Shown: positions 1 through 7,715, counted from the first letter of the stretch. The stretch: DNA of 20,821 nt from Comamonas sp. (GCA_019236485.1 JAFAIY010000291.1:1-20821); one strand, 5' to 3'. Program-made: numbers and translations. Notes: generated from the letters alone by a model not told the origin.

Positions 1-858
1 CTGCGCATGAGCGCCGCCATGTCCTTCTACGGCATGCTGAGCCTGGCCCCGCTGGCGCTGGCCGTGGTCGGCCTGCTGGGCTGGTGGCTGGACCGCAGCT
101 ATGTGGAGCACACGCTGATCACCCAGGTCCAGAATGTGGTGGGCGACCGGGTGGCCCAGGTCATACAGGGGGCGCTCAACAGCGCCAAGAGCTCGAACGA
201 GGGTTCGCTGGCCTCGGTGCTGGGTCTGGCCATGATGCTCTCGGGCGCGACCGGGGTGTTTGTGGAGCTGCAGGTCGCACTGGACAAGCTCTGGTCCATG
301 GGCGAAGCCCCAGCTCCCCAGGCCAAGGCCGCCTGGTGGAATATGGCGGTCTCGCGGCTGCGCGGGCTGATCTATGTGGGCGGCCTGGGCTTTTTGCTGC
401 TGCTGTCCATGGTGCTGTCCACAGCGCTGCAGATCGTCAGCAAATGGGCCCATGAGGAGCTGCAGCTGGTACCGCTGGGACCGGTGCTCGGGCTGATCAA
501 CGAAAGCGTGTCCTTCGGCATCGAGGTCGTGCTGTTCCTGGGCCTGATGCGCATGGGCCATGGCACCAAGCCCGCGCTGCGCTATCTGCTCGTGGGTTCG
601 GTCGTGGGCGCGGCACTGTTCACGCTGGGCAAGCAGGCGCTGGCCTGGTATCTGTCCACCGCCGCCGTGGTCTCGGCCTATGGCGCGGCGGGCTCGCTGG
701 TGGTGGTGCTGATGTGGTTTTACTTCACCTCGGCCATTCTGTTGTTCTCCGCCGCCACGGCCAAGGCCTGCAGCAAGGCCGACATGCACTTCGGCAGGAG
801 CCGGCCGCGCACGCCGGAGCCGCACCAGCGGCCCGATTCCGCGGGCGAGAACATCTAG
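1..858 (+). CDS. YihY/BrkB family inner-membrane protein, 5' end missing
   Basis: Integral membrane protein of the YihY/virulence factor BrkB family; molecular function is not firmly known. The frame is open from base 1 (Leu-Arg before the first Met at 7), and the first visible residues (SFYGMLSLAPLALAVVG) match the first membrane helix of the family, which normally follows about 25-35 cytoplasmic residues. The true start is therefore outside the window. About 285 residues are visible, with hydrophobic segments at the N-terminus, around visible residues 65-85, 120-145, 165-185, 195-215 and 225-250, and a polar C-terminal tail rich in Arg and Pro. It ends at TAG 856-858, 67 bp before the next gene, with no hairpin between. 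Family assignment is good; substrate or role cannot be read from sequence. Confidence 0.85.
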   Translation: MRMSAAMSFYGMLSLAPLALAVVGLLGWWLDRSYVEHTLITQVQNVVGDRVAQVIQGALNSAKSSNEGSLASVLGLAMMLSGATGVFVELQVALDKLWSMGEAPAPQAKAAWWNMAVSRLRGLIYVGGLGFLLLLSMVLSTALQIVSKWAHEELQLVPLGPVLGLINESVSFGIEVVLFLGLMRMGHGTKPALRYLLVGSVVGAALFTLGKQALAWYLSTAAVVSAYGAAGSLVVVLMWFYFTSAILLFSAATAKACSKADMHFGRSRPRTPEPHQRPDSAGENI

Positions 859-925
859 GCGGGCAGCGCCAGCCCCATACTCGCAGCGCTCATCCCGCTC
901 CTGTTTTGCAAGTACAAAGAACATC

Positions 926-1873
926 ATGGACCGACTGCTGACCATGCGCGTATTCCAGGCCGTTGCCGACGAGGGCGGCTTTTCCGCGGCCGCGCGCAAG
1001 CTGGATATCTCCGTGCCCACCGTGACCCGCCTGGTGGCCGATCTGGAGCAGCACCTGGGCACGCGGCTGATGCAGCGCACCACGCGCAGCGTGACGCTGA
1101 CGGGGGCCGGCGAAGCCTATCTGGACCGCGTGCGCCGCATCCTGGCCGAGGTCGACGATGCTTTCTCCCTGGCCCAGGAGCACACGGCCCAGCTTTCGGG
1201 CACGGTGCGCATGCTGATGCCGCCGGTGTTTGCCGAGCATATGCTGGCGCCGCTGATCACCGAGTTCCACCAGCGCTACCCCCATGTGAGCATCGATGTG
1301 TTCGTGGAATCCGCCACCGAGGCCGCCCAGGGCGAGTACGACATCACGTTTCTGAGCGCTGCCGAAGGCTATAACGCCAATGTGATTGCCCGGCCCATCA
1401 TCAGCACCTACGGCCTGGCCTGCGCCTCCCCCGACTACCTGCGCCAGTTCGGCACGCCCGGGCACCCGTCCGATCTGGCGGCCCACCAGGTGCTGCTGCG
1501 CCGCTCCCTGGTCACACGCGGCGATGTTCTCCACATGCACCGCATAGACAATATCCAGGACCAGGTCCCGGTCAGCGTCAAGCCCATACTGGTGGCCAAT
1601 CACACGGGCACGCTGCTGCGCGCCACGCTAGATGGCGCGGGCATCAGCACCCAGCCGCTGGACCTGGTGGCCCGTCATCTGCAGGCCGGCAGCCTCTGCC
1701 ATGTGCTGCCCGAATGGACCAGCGGCGTCTTCACGCTCTACGCCACCCTGCCCTCGCGCAAGTTCATGCCGGCGCGGGTCAGGGCTTTTCTGGACTTTCT
1801 CTCCGAGCACACGCGCGATTCGCTGCAGCACAAGCTACCGCCGGATCTGCCGACCCTGTCGCTGACGCAATAA
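926..1873 (+). CDS. LysR family transcriptional regulator
   Basis: DNA-binding regulator of 315 aa, normal for the LysR family. Residues 1-60 hold the winged helix-turn-helix (FQAVADEGGFSAAARKL, then SVPTVTRLVADLEQHLGTRL), followed by the linker helix and a co-inducer-binding domain from about residue 90. The start at 926 gives the canonical short N-terminus (MDRLLTMRVFQAV). No strong Shine-Dalgarno sequence precedes it, only the A/G-rich AAAGAA at 916-921. It is in the same direction as the upstream BrkB gene and convergent with the ferredoxin-NADP reductase gene; no divergent target gene is adjacent, so its regulon cannot be guessed from position. It ends at TAA 1871-1873, which lies inside the terminator hairpin. 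Confidence 0.9.
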   Translation: MDRLLTMRVFQAVADEGGFSAAARKLDISVPTVTRLVADLEQHLGTRLMQRTTRSVTLTGAGEAYLDRVRRILAEVDDAFSLAQEHTAQLSGTVRMLMPPVFAEHMLAPLITEFHQRYPHVSIDVFVESATEAAQGEYDITFLSAAEGYNANVIARPIISTYGLACASPDYLRQFGTPGHPSDLAAHQVLLRRSLVTRGDVLHMHRIDNIQDQVPVSVKPILVANHTGTLLRATLDGAGISTQPLDLVARHLQAGSLCHVLPEWTSGVFTLYATLPSRKFMPARVRAFLDFLSEHTRDSLQHKLPPDLPTLSLTQ

Positions 1874-1902
1874 AAAAGGCCTGCTGCTGCAGGCCTTTTT
1901 TT
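1872..1902. terminator. Bidirectional rho-independent terminator
   Basis: Perfect 7-bp stem GGCCTGC (1878-1884) / GCAGGCC (1889-1895) with a 4-nt loop, flanked by A6 (1872-1877) on the left and T7 (1896-1902) on the right. Either strand therefore reads as a stem followed by a U-tract. It lies between the convergent LysR gene and the ferredoxin-NADP reductase gene and can serve both. Confidence 0.9.
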
Positions 1903-1917
1903 GGGACGGCGCCGGAA

Positions 1918-2691
1918 TCACTTTTCCACGAACGCACGCTCGATCACGAAGTCGCCGGGCGTGGTGGTATTGCCTTCCTTGAAGCCGCGCTTCTCGAGCA
2001 GCTCCTTGAGCTCGGCCAGCATGGCGGGGCTGCCGCAGAGCATGACGCGGTCGGTCTCGGGGTTGAGCTCGGGCAGGCCGATGTTCTGCGGGAAAGTGCC
2101 GTTGTTGATCTGGGTGGAGATGCGGCCATGGTTGCGGAAGGGCTCGCGCGTCACCGTGGGGTAGTAGACCAGCTTGTCCTTGACGATCTCGCCCAGGAAC
2201 TCGTGCTCGGGCAATTCCTTTTCCAGCAGCTCCTGGTAGGCCAGTTCGTTGACCTGGCGCACGCCGTGCACCACGACCACCTTCTCGAACTTGTCGTAGG
2301 TTTCGGGGTCGCGCGCCACCGACAGCCAGGGCGCGAGGCCGGTGCCGGTGCCGATCATGTAGAGGTTCTTGCCGGGCAGCAGATAGTCGATGAGCAGCGT
2401 GCCCGTGGGCTTCTTGCCCACGATGATGGTGTCGCCCACCTTGATGTTCTGCAGCTTGGAGGTCAGGGGGCCGTCGGGCACCTTGATGGACAGGAACTCC
2501 AGATGCTCTTCGTAGTTGGGGCTGGCGATGGAATAGGCGCGCAGCAGGTTTTTGCCATCCACCTTCAAGCCGATCATGGTGAAGTGGCCGTTGGAGAAGC
2601 GCAGCGAGGTGTCGCGGGTGGTGGTGAAGGAGAAAAGACGGTCGGTCCAGTGGTGAACCGACAGCACGCGTTCTTCGAGAAAAGCACTCAT
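1918..2691 (-). CDS. fpr: Ferredoxin--NADP(+) reductase
   Basis: FAD enzyme that moves electrons between NADPH and ferredoxin or flavodoxin in the cytoplasm. It is 257 aa, the size of bacterial FPR proteins. Visible motifs are RAYSIASP (residues 51-58, FAD isoalloxazine/phosphate binding), LSIKVPDGPLTSKL (67-80), the NADP-binding GTGTGLAPW (114-122), MLCGSP near residue 212, and a C-terminal AFVEK tail, as in the Azotobacter-type subclass I reductases. The frame extends 48 codons further upstream, but that stretch has no homology-like character and family members begin MSAF-, so I chose the ATG at 2691. A weak purine-rich stretch (reading AGACGAA on the minus strand) lies upstream. It is transcribed away from the ABC transporter and ends at the shared terminator. 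Confidence 0.93.
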   Translation of the reverse strand: MSAFLEERVLSVHHWTDRLFSFTTTRDTSLRFSNGHFTMIGLKVDGKNLLRAYSIASPNYEEHLEFLSIKVPDGPLTSKLQNIKVGDTIIVGKKPTGTLLIDYLLPGKNLYMIGTGTGLAPWLSVARDPETYDKFEKVVVVHGVRQVNELAYQELLEKELPEHEFLGEIVKDKLVYYPTVTREPFRNHGRISTQINNGTFPQNIGLPELNPETDRVMLCGSPAMLAELKELLEKRGFKEGNTTTPGDFVIERAFVEK

Positions 2692-2824
2692 GATTCGTCT
2701 ACAGCAATAAATCCAGGCCAGCGATGACTGGCGCAGCAAAAAAAGCCCGGCAGATTTGCCAAGAAGGCAGCGGGTAGCGAAGTGCGCGGCGAGACCGGAG
2801 GCCTCGGGCTTAGCGCGTTGGCTG

Positions 2825-2839
2825 CCGCTTGCCAAGCGG
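2825..2839. promoter_or_regulatory. 15-bp palindrome in fpr / ABC transporter divergent region
   Basis: CCGCTTG (2825-2831), one central base, CAAGCGG (2833-2839): a perfect 7-bp dyad in the 238-bp region between the divergent fpr and binding-protein genes. It could be a regulator operator; no binding family is assigned. The remainder of this intergenic region shows no promoter I would defend. Confidence 0.35.
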
Positions 2840-2929
2840 GACAGAACCTATATTGTCCGGCAAATGCGCAGGAAACGGGTACATTGCACGCCAATGTCTT
2901 GAGATTGATTAGTGATAAGGAGAATGACG

Positions 2930-4150
2930 ATGCGTTCGCACCTGCGCTGGATGACTCCAGTCCTGACCCTGGCGGCCGTTTCCGCGGGGAGCTCCGCCTG
3001 GTCCCAGGGCGTGATCAAGATCGGCGAAATCAACAGCTACAAGGCCCAGCCCGCGTTTCTCGAGCCCTACAAAAAAGGCATGGAGCTGGCCGTCGAGCAG
3101 GTGAATGCGGCCGGCGGCATTGCGGGCAAGAAGCTGGAACTGGTCACGCGCGACGACAATGCGAATCCCGGCGACGCCGTGCGCGCGGCCGAGGAGCTGT
3201 ACACGCGCGAGAAGATCGATGTGCTCACGGGCAGCTTTCTCTCCCATGTGGGCCTGGCGCTGACCGACTACGCCAAGCAGAAGAAGCGCTTCTTCCTCGC
3301 CTCCGAGCCGCTGACCGACAAAATCGTCTGGGCCGACGGCAACCACTACACCTACCGCCTGCGCGGCTCCACCTATATGCAGACCGCTATGCTGGTGGAG
3401 GAAGCGCTCAAGCTCAAGAAAAAGCGCTGGGCCATCGTCTACCCCAACTATGAATACGGTCAGTCGGCCGTCGCCACCTTCAAGACCTTGATGAAGGCCA
3501 GGCAGCCCGACATCGAATTCGTGGCCGAGCAGGCGCCGGCCCTGGGCAAGATCGACGCCGGCTCCGTGGTCCAGGCCCTGGGCGACGCCAAGCCCGATGC
3601 CATCTTCAACGTGCTGTTCGCCACCGATCTCGGCAAGTTCGTGCGCGAAGGCAATACGCGCGGCCTGTTCAAGGGCCGCGAGGTCGTGGGCCTGCTGACG
3701 GCCGAGCCCGAGTACCTGGACCCGCTTAAGCAGGAAGCACCCGTGGGCTGGACCGTGACCGGCTACCCCTGGTACTCGATCAACACGCCCGAGCACGCGG
3801 CCTTCCTCAAGGCCTATCAGGCCCGGTTCAAGGACTATCCGCGCCTGGGCACCATCGTGGGCTACAACGCCATCCAGTCGATTGCGGCCGGCCTGCGCAA
3901 GACCCATGGCGACCCCGATACCGAAAAGCTGGTGGCGGCCTTCAAGGGCCTGGAGGTCGACACCCCGTTCGGCCGCATCAGCTACCGCGCCCAGGACCAC
4001 CAATCGACCATGGGCGCCTATGTGGGCAAGACCGCGTACGACGAAAAGCTCAAACGCGGCGTGCTGGTCAGCTACCGCTATGCCGACGGCAAGAACTACC
4101 AGCCCACGGACGAGGAAGTGAAAAAACTGCGTCCCGCAGCGGCCAACTGA
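2930..4150 (+). CDS. Branched-chain amino acid-type ABC transporter substrate-binding protein
   Basis: Periplasmic solute receptor of the LivK/HAAT family (type I fold), 406 aa. A signal peptide (MRSHLRWMTPVLTLAAVSAGSSAWS) is followed by a mature start near Gln26, then IKIGEINSY, YKKGMELAVEQVNAAGGIAGKKLELVTRDDNANP and a repeat of the two-lobed fold to the C-terminus. I chose ATG 2930 because AAGGAG at 2917-2922 sits 7 nt upstream; GTG 2912 and ATG 2924 are in frame but before or on top of that site. The receptor heads a cluster with a fused permease and two ATPases. The ligand is unknown: members of this group take amino acids, amides, urea or aromatic acids. A strong hairpin follows the gene, which would raise receptor levels relative to the permease. 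Confidence 0.92.
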   Translation: MRSHLRWMTPVLTLAAVSAGSSAWSQGVIKIGEINSYKAQPAFLEPYKKGMELAVEQVNAAGGIAGKKLELVTRDDNANPGDAVRAAEELYTREKIDVLTGSFLSHVGLALTDYAKQKKRFFLASEPLTDKIVWADGNHYTYRLRGSTYMQTAMLVEEALKLKKKRWAIVYPNYEYGQSAVATFKTLMKARQPDIEFVAEQAPALGKIDAGSVVQALGDAKPDAIFNVLFATDLGKFVREGNTRGLFKGREVVGLLTAEPEYLDPLKQEAPVGWTVTGYPWYSINTPEHAAFLKAYQARFKDYPRLGTIVGYNAIQSIAAGLRKTHGDPDTEKLVAAFKGLEVDTPFGRISYRAQDHQSTMGAYVGKTAYDEKLKRGVLVSYRYADGKNYQPTDEEVKKLRPAAAN

Positions 4151-4171
4151 GCTCCAGGCCGGCGCGGCTTT

Positions 4172-4215
4172 TGCGAAAATATCCGAGCCACCCATGCCAG
4201 GGTGGCTTTTTCGCA
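4172..4215 (+). terminator. Hairpin terminator/attenuator between receptor and permease genes
   Basis: Inner stem AGCCACCC (4186-4193) / GGGTGGCT (4200-4207) with a 6-nt loop, followed by T4. An outer pair TGCGAAAA (4172-4179) / TTTTCGCA (4208-4215) extends the structure on the far side of a 6-nt bulge. The stem is perfect and ends in a short U-tract. It lies 114 bp into the operon, where partial termination would leave excess receptor transcript, a common pattern for ABC importers. Confidence 0.75.
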
Positions 4216-4264
4216 TCTGCACAGGAATGGGGGAGTCTCGGTTGATGAATAGGAGCAAGACAGC

Positions 4265-6190
4265 ATGAGCGTATCCGGCCTGCTGGCCCAACTGCTCAAC
4301 GGGCTGGCCAGCGCATCGGCGCTGTTCCTGGTTTCGGTGGGGCTGTCGCTGATCTTTGGTGTCACCCGCACCATCAACTTCGCTCATGGCTCGTTCTATA
4401 TGCTGGGCGCCTTCATCGCCTACAGCAGCGTGGACCTGCTCTCGCCCCATATCGGCTTCTGGCCCGCGCTGCTGCTCGCGCCCCTGGCCTGCGGCGTACT
4501 CGGCGCACTCGCCGAAACCCTGCTGCTGCGCCGCATCTACCAGGCGCCCGAGCTGTTCCAGCTGCTCACCACCTTCGCCCTGGTGCTGGTCATCAAGGAC
4601 TCGGCCCTGTGGCTTTGGGGGCCCGAAGAGCTGTTCGGCCCGCGCGCCGCCGGACTCGAAGGTTCGGTGGCGATCCTGGGCCGCCAGTTCCCCAGCTACG
4701 ATCTGTTTTTGATAGCTGTAGGCCCATGCATGCTGCTGGCCCTGACGCTGCTGCTGAGCAAGACCCGCTTCGGCACCCTGGTGCGCGCGGCCACCCAGGA
4801 CCGCGAGATGGTGGGCGCCCTGGGCGTGAACCAGGCCTGGCTGTTCACGGCCGTATTCGCCCTGGGCACGCTGCTCGCGGGCCTGGGCGGCGCACTGCAG
4901 CTGCCGCGCGAGCCCGCGAGTCTGGAGACGGACATGCTGACCATAGGCGCAGCCTTTGTGGTGGTGGTGGTCGGCGGCATGGGCAGCATTCCCGGCGCCT
5001 TCATCGCCGCGCTGCTGGTGGCCGAGCTCAAGGCCGTCTGCATCTGGCTGGGCGTGCAGCAGATAGCCGGCCTGGAAATCTCGTTTTCCAAGCTCACTCT
5101 GGTCGTTGAATTCCTGGTCATGGCCGTGGTGCTGATCTGGCGCCCCTGGGGCCTGCTGGGCAAGCCCCAGGCGCCGGCACGCAGCGGCGGTGCGCCCGAG
5201 CAGCCGCTGCGCGCCGCCGGCCGCCAGGCCTCGGCCGCCTGGACGGCGCTGCTGGCCGCCTGGACGGCGCTGCTGGCCGCGCTGCTGCTGCTGCCCGTGA
5301 TCGGCGATGCGGGCAGCTATGCGACCGTGCTGCTGACCGATATCTTCATCGCCGCGCTGTTTGCGGCCAGCCTGCATTTCATACTCGGCCCTGGCGGCAT
5401 GCACTCCTTCGGCCACGCGGCCTACTTCGGCCTGGGCGCCTATGGCGCGGCCCTGCTGGTGCGCGCTCTCGATCTGCCCATGGCGGCCGCGCTGCTGCTG
5501 GGCCCTCTGGCCGCGGCCGCAGGCGCCCTGCTTTACGGCTGGTTCTGCGTACGCCTGTCGGGCGTGTACCTGACCATGCTGACGCTGGCCCTGGCCCAGA
5601 TCAGCTGGGCCATAGTCTTCCAGTGGGACGATTTCACGGGTGGCAGCAACGGCGTGACCGGCGTCTGGCCGCCCGAATGGGCGTCGCAGGGCGCGGCCTT
5701 CTACTGGCTGGCGCTGGCCATCTGCGCGCTGGGCATCTATCTGCTGCGCCGCCTGCTGTTCTCGCCGCTCGGCTATGCGCTGCGCGCCGCGCGCGATTCG
5801 GCGCTGCGCGCCGATGCCATAGGCATGGACGTGCGCCGCGTGCAGTGGACGGCGTTCGTGATCGCCGGCCTGTTCGCGGGCCTCGCGGGGGCGCTGTTTG
5901 CCTTCAGCAAGGGCGGCGTGGCACCCGACTCCATGTCCGTCACCAAATCCGTCGATGCCCTGGTCATGGTGCTGCTTGGCGGCGTCCAGACCCTGGCCGG
6001 CCCCGTGGTAGGGGCAGCGGTGTTCACCTGGCTGCACGATACCGTGGCGCGCAACACCGAATACTGGCGCGCGCTGCTGGGCGCGACCATGCTGGTACTG
6101 GTGCTGCTGGCGCCCCAGGGCCTTGCCGGCTATGCACGGCTGCTGTGGAACAAGCTGCGGCCCGCCAGACAGCAGGGAGAGCCGACATGA
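4265..6190 (+). CDS. Fused LivH-LivM type ABC transporter permease
   Basis: Inner-membrane translocation subunit of 641 aa, carrying both permease halves in one chain. Residues 1-300 are LivH-like: the motif TRTINFAHGSFYMLGA lies near residues 36-51 and an EAA-like loop ATQDREMVGALGVN near 178-191. A charged and proline-rich linker (about 300-322) leads to a LivM-like half, with SFGHAAYFGLGAYGAALL near 380-397 and a second EAA-like loop ALRAARDSALRADAIGMDVRR near 504-524. The start at 4265 has AGGAG at 4251-4255. The stop overlaps the next start (ATGA, 6187-6190), indicating translational coupling with the ATPase. Separate livH and livM genes are the classical arrangement; fusions occur in proteobacteria. 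A 21-bp tandem duplication lies just after the linker. Confidence 0.92.
   Translation: MSVSGLLAQLLNGLASASALFLVSVGLSLIFGVTRTINFAHGSFYMLGAFIAYSSVDLLSPHIGFWPALLLAPLACGVLGALAETLLLRRIYQAPELFQLLTTFALVLVIKDSALWLWGPEELFGPRAAGLEGSVAILGRQFPSYDLFLIAVGPCMLLALTLLLSKTRFGTLVRAATQDREMVGALGVNQAWLFTAVFALGTLLAGLGGALQLPREPASLETDMLTIGAAFVVVVVGGMGSIPGAFIAALLVAELKAVCIWLGVQQIAGLEISFSKLTLVVEFLVMAVVLIWRPWGLLGKPQAPARSGGAPEQPLRAAGRQASAAWTALLAAWTALLAALLLLPVIGDAGSYATVLLTDIFIAALFAASLHFILGPGGMHSFGHAAYFGLGAYGAALLVRALDLPMAAALLLGPLAAAAGALLYGWFCVRLSGVYLTMLTLALAQISWAIVFQWDDFTGGSNGVTGVWPPEWASQGAAFYWLALAICALGIYLLRRLLFSPLGYALRAARDSALRADAIGMDVRRVQWTAFVIAGLFAGLAGALFAFSKGGVAPDSMSVTKSVDALVMVLLGGVQTLAGPVVGAAVFTWLHDTVARNTEYWRALLGATMLVLVLLAPQGLAGYARLLWNKLRPARQQGEPT
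4705..4718 (+). repeat. AT-rich patch resembling the local intergenic repeat, inside livHM
   Basis: GTTTTTGATAGCTG (4705-4718) is an AT-rich island in GC-rich coding sequence, specifying a run of rare-looking codons (TTT TTG ATA GCT GTA). It shares the A/T tract and ATAGCTG half of the element seen at 17568-17587 and other intergenic sites. The reading frame is intact. It may be a partial element fixed in the gene or a chance match. Confidence 0.35.
5233..5280 (+). repeat. 21-bp in-frame tandem duplication in livHM
   Basis: Two exact copies of a 21-bp unit (5233-5253 and 5254-5274) beginning GGCCGCCTGG and ending GGCGCTGCT, followed by the first 6 bases of a third copy. They encode the repeated heptad AAWTALL-AAWTALL-AA at the start of the first helix of the LivM-like half. 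The unit length is a multiple of three, so copy-number change would keep the frame. Confidence 0.95.
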
Positions 6191-6948
6191 GCCTGCTGCA
6201 GATCGAGGGCATCAGCAAGGCCTTTGGCGGCGTGCAGGCCGTGCAGAACATCTCCTTCGGCCTCGAAGCCGGCGAGCTGCTGGCGCTGATAGGCCCCAAC
6301 GGCGCGGGCAAGAGCACGACTTTCAATATGGTGGGCGGCCAGCTGGTACCCGACAGCGGCCAGGTGCGGCTCAACGGCCAGCCCATCACCGGCCTCGCGC
6401 CGCGCGCCATCTGGCGCCTGGGCGTGGGCCGCACCTTCCAGATCGCCCAGACCTTTGCCTCGCTCACGGTGGTGGAGAACGTGCAGATGGCGCTGCTCTC
6501 GGCCGACCGACGCATCTTTTCCTGGTGGAGCCGTGCCTCGGCCCATCGCCGCGCCGATGCGCTGGCCCTGCTGGCCCAGGTGGACATGCAGGTCCAGGCC
6601 GACCGCCCCTGCAGCGAGCTGGCCTATGGCGACGTCAAGCGCGTGGAGCTGGCCATGGCTCTGGCCCACGAGCCGCAGTTGCTGCTGATGGACGAGCCCA
6701 CGGCCGGCATGGCGCCCGGCGAGCGCGTGGCGCTGATGCAGCTCACGCGCCGCCTGGCGCGCGAGCGCCGCATGGGCGTGCTGTTCACCGAGCACAGCAT
6801 GGACGTGGTCTTCGGCCAGGCCGACCGCGTGGCCGTGCTGGTGCGCGGCCAGCTGCTGGCCCAGGGCACGCCGCAGTCCATCCGCGACGATGCGCGCGTG
6901 CAGCAGGCCTATCTGGGCACGGGTCTGCTGCTGGAGAAACAGAAGTGA
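6187..6948 (+). CDS. ABC transporter ATP-binding protein, LivG type
   Basis: Cytoplasmic ATPase of the branched-chain-amino-acid type importer, 253 aa. Walker A GPNGAGKST is at residues 36-44, the Q-loop at GRTFQ (81-85), a family-type signature LAYGDVKR at 145-152 in place of LSGGQ, Walker B LLLMDEP at 165-171 and the switch His in TEHSMD at 203. The C-terminal extension GTPQSIRDDARVQQAYLG is typical of LivG. The frame is open far upstream, but the ATG at 6187 overlaps the permease stop (ATGA), has GGGAGAG at 6175-6181 upstream, and gives the family's usual N-terminus. It is coupled in the same way to the following gene. Nothing is missing from the catalytic set. Confidence 0.94.
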   Translation: MSLLQIEGISKAFGGVQAVQNISFGLEAGELLALIGPNGAGKSTTFNMVGGQLVPDSGQVRLNGQPITGLAPRAIWRLGVGRTFQIAQTFASLTVVENVQMALLSADRRIFSWWSRASAHRRADALALLAQVDMQVQADRPCSELAYGDVKRVELAMALAHEPQLLLMDEPTAGMAPGERVALMQLTRRLARERRMGVLFTEHSMDVVFGQADRVAVLVRGQLLAQGTPQSIRDDARVQQAYLGTGLLLEKQK

Positions 6949-7715
6949 ATCCAATTCATAGCAGCCAGCGCATGACCGATAGCGACCGGAACCCAAAACT
7001 GCTCGAGGTCGAGGAGCTCAACGCCTGGTATGGCGCGGCCCATATCCTGCACGGCGTGTCGCTGGCCGTGGGACGCGGCGAGGTCGTGGCGCTGATGGGG
7101 CGCAACGGCGCGGGCAAGTCCACCACACTCAAAAGCATTGCGGCCCTGGTGCCGCGCCGCGAGGGCCGTATACGCTTCATGGGCGAGGCGATAGAGAGAA
7201 AAGCCTCGCACCAGATCGCGCGGCGCGGTCTCGGCTATGTGCCCGAGGACAGGCGCATCTTCACCGAGCTCACGGTGCTCGAGAACCTCGAGGTCGGCAG
7301 GCAGAAGCCCAGGCAATGGCCCGATGGCTCTGTCGTGCCGCACTGGACGCCCGAGAAGCTGTTCGCGCTATTCCCCAACCTCGGCGAGATGCCGCAGCGC
7401 CCCGGCGGCCGCATGAGCGGCGGCGAACAGCAGATGCTGTCCGTGGCGCGCACGCTGATGGGCCAGCCCTGCCTGGTGCTGCTCGACGAGCCTTCGGAGG
7501 GCGTGGCACCGCTGATCGTGGAGCAGATGGCGCGCACGATTCTCGAGCTCAAGGCCCAGGGCATAGGCATTCTGCTCAGCGAGCAAAACCTGCCGTTCGC
7601 CGGACTCGTGGCCGACCGCGCCTATGTGCTCGAAAAAGGCCAGATCGTGCATCACGGCCCCATGGCCGAACTGGCCGGCGATGCGGAGCTGCGCCGGCAA
7701 TATCTGGGCGTCTGA
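6945..7715 (+). CDS. ABC transporter ATP-binding protein, LivF type
   Basis: Second ATPase of the importer, 256 aa from the GTG at 6945. Walker A GRNGAGKST is at residues 52-60, signature MSGGEQQ at 157-163, Walker B LVLLDEP at 177-183, and LSEQN where other ABC ATPases have the switch histidine, a known LivF trait. Two starts are possible. GTG 6945 overlaps the livG-type stop (GTGA, 6945-6948) and has GGAG at 6933-6936, 8 nt upstream. ATG 6972 gives a more usual N-terminus but has no Shine-Dalgarno, and its upstream bases are the repeat-like sequence at 6958-6971. I prefer GTG for its ribosome binding site and because the preceding junction uses the same overlap, but the ATG remains possible. 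Last gene of the cluster; no clear terminator follows. Confidence 0.92.
   Translation: MNPIHSSQRMTDSDRNPKLLEVEELNAWYGAAHILHGVSLAVGRGEVVALMGRNGAGKSTTLKSIAALVPRREGRIRFMGEAIERKASHQIARRGLGYVPEDRRIFTELTVLENLEVGRQKPRQWPDGSVVPHWTPEKLFALFPNLGEMPQRPGGRMSGGEQQMLSVARTLMGQPCLVLLDEPSEGVAPLIVEQMARTILELKAQGIGILLSEQNLPFAGLVADRAYVLEKGQIVHHGPMAELAGDAELRRQYLGV
6958..6971 (+). repeat. Repeat-like element at the livG/livF junction
   Basis: ATAGCAGCCAGCGC matches 12 of 14 positions of the local consensus ATAGCTGCTAGCGC and is preceded by AATTC. It directly precedes the alternative livF ATG at 6972. Confidence 0.4.

Noticed and set aside
2832..2854. TTGCCA ... TATATT as a sigma-70 promoter for the ABC transporter
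   Set aside because: The spacer is only 14 bp, outside the 16-18 bp range, and no better -35 partner is present.
2909..6037. A minus-strand open frame of over 1000 codons opposite the ABC transporter genes
   Set aside because: Its product is a low-complexity Gln/His/Arg/Gly-rich chain, as expected from the antisense of GC-rich genes, and it covers well-recognised plus-strand proteins.
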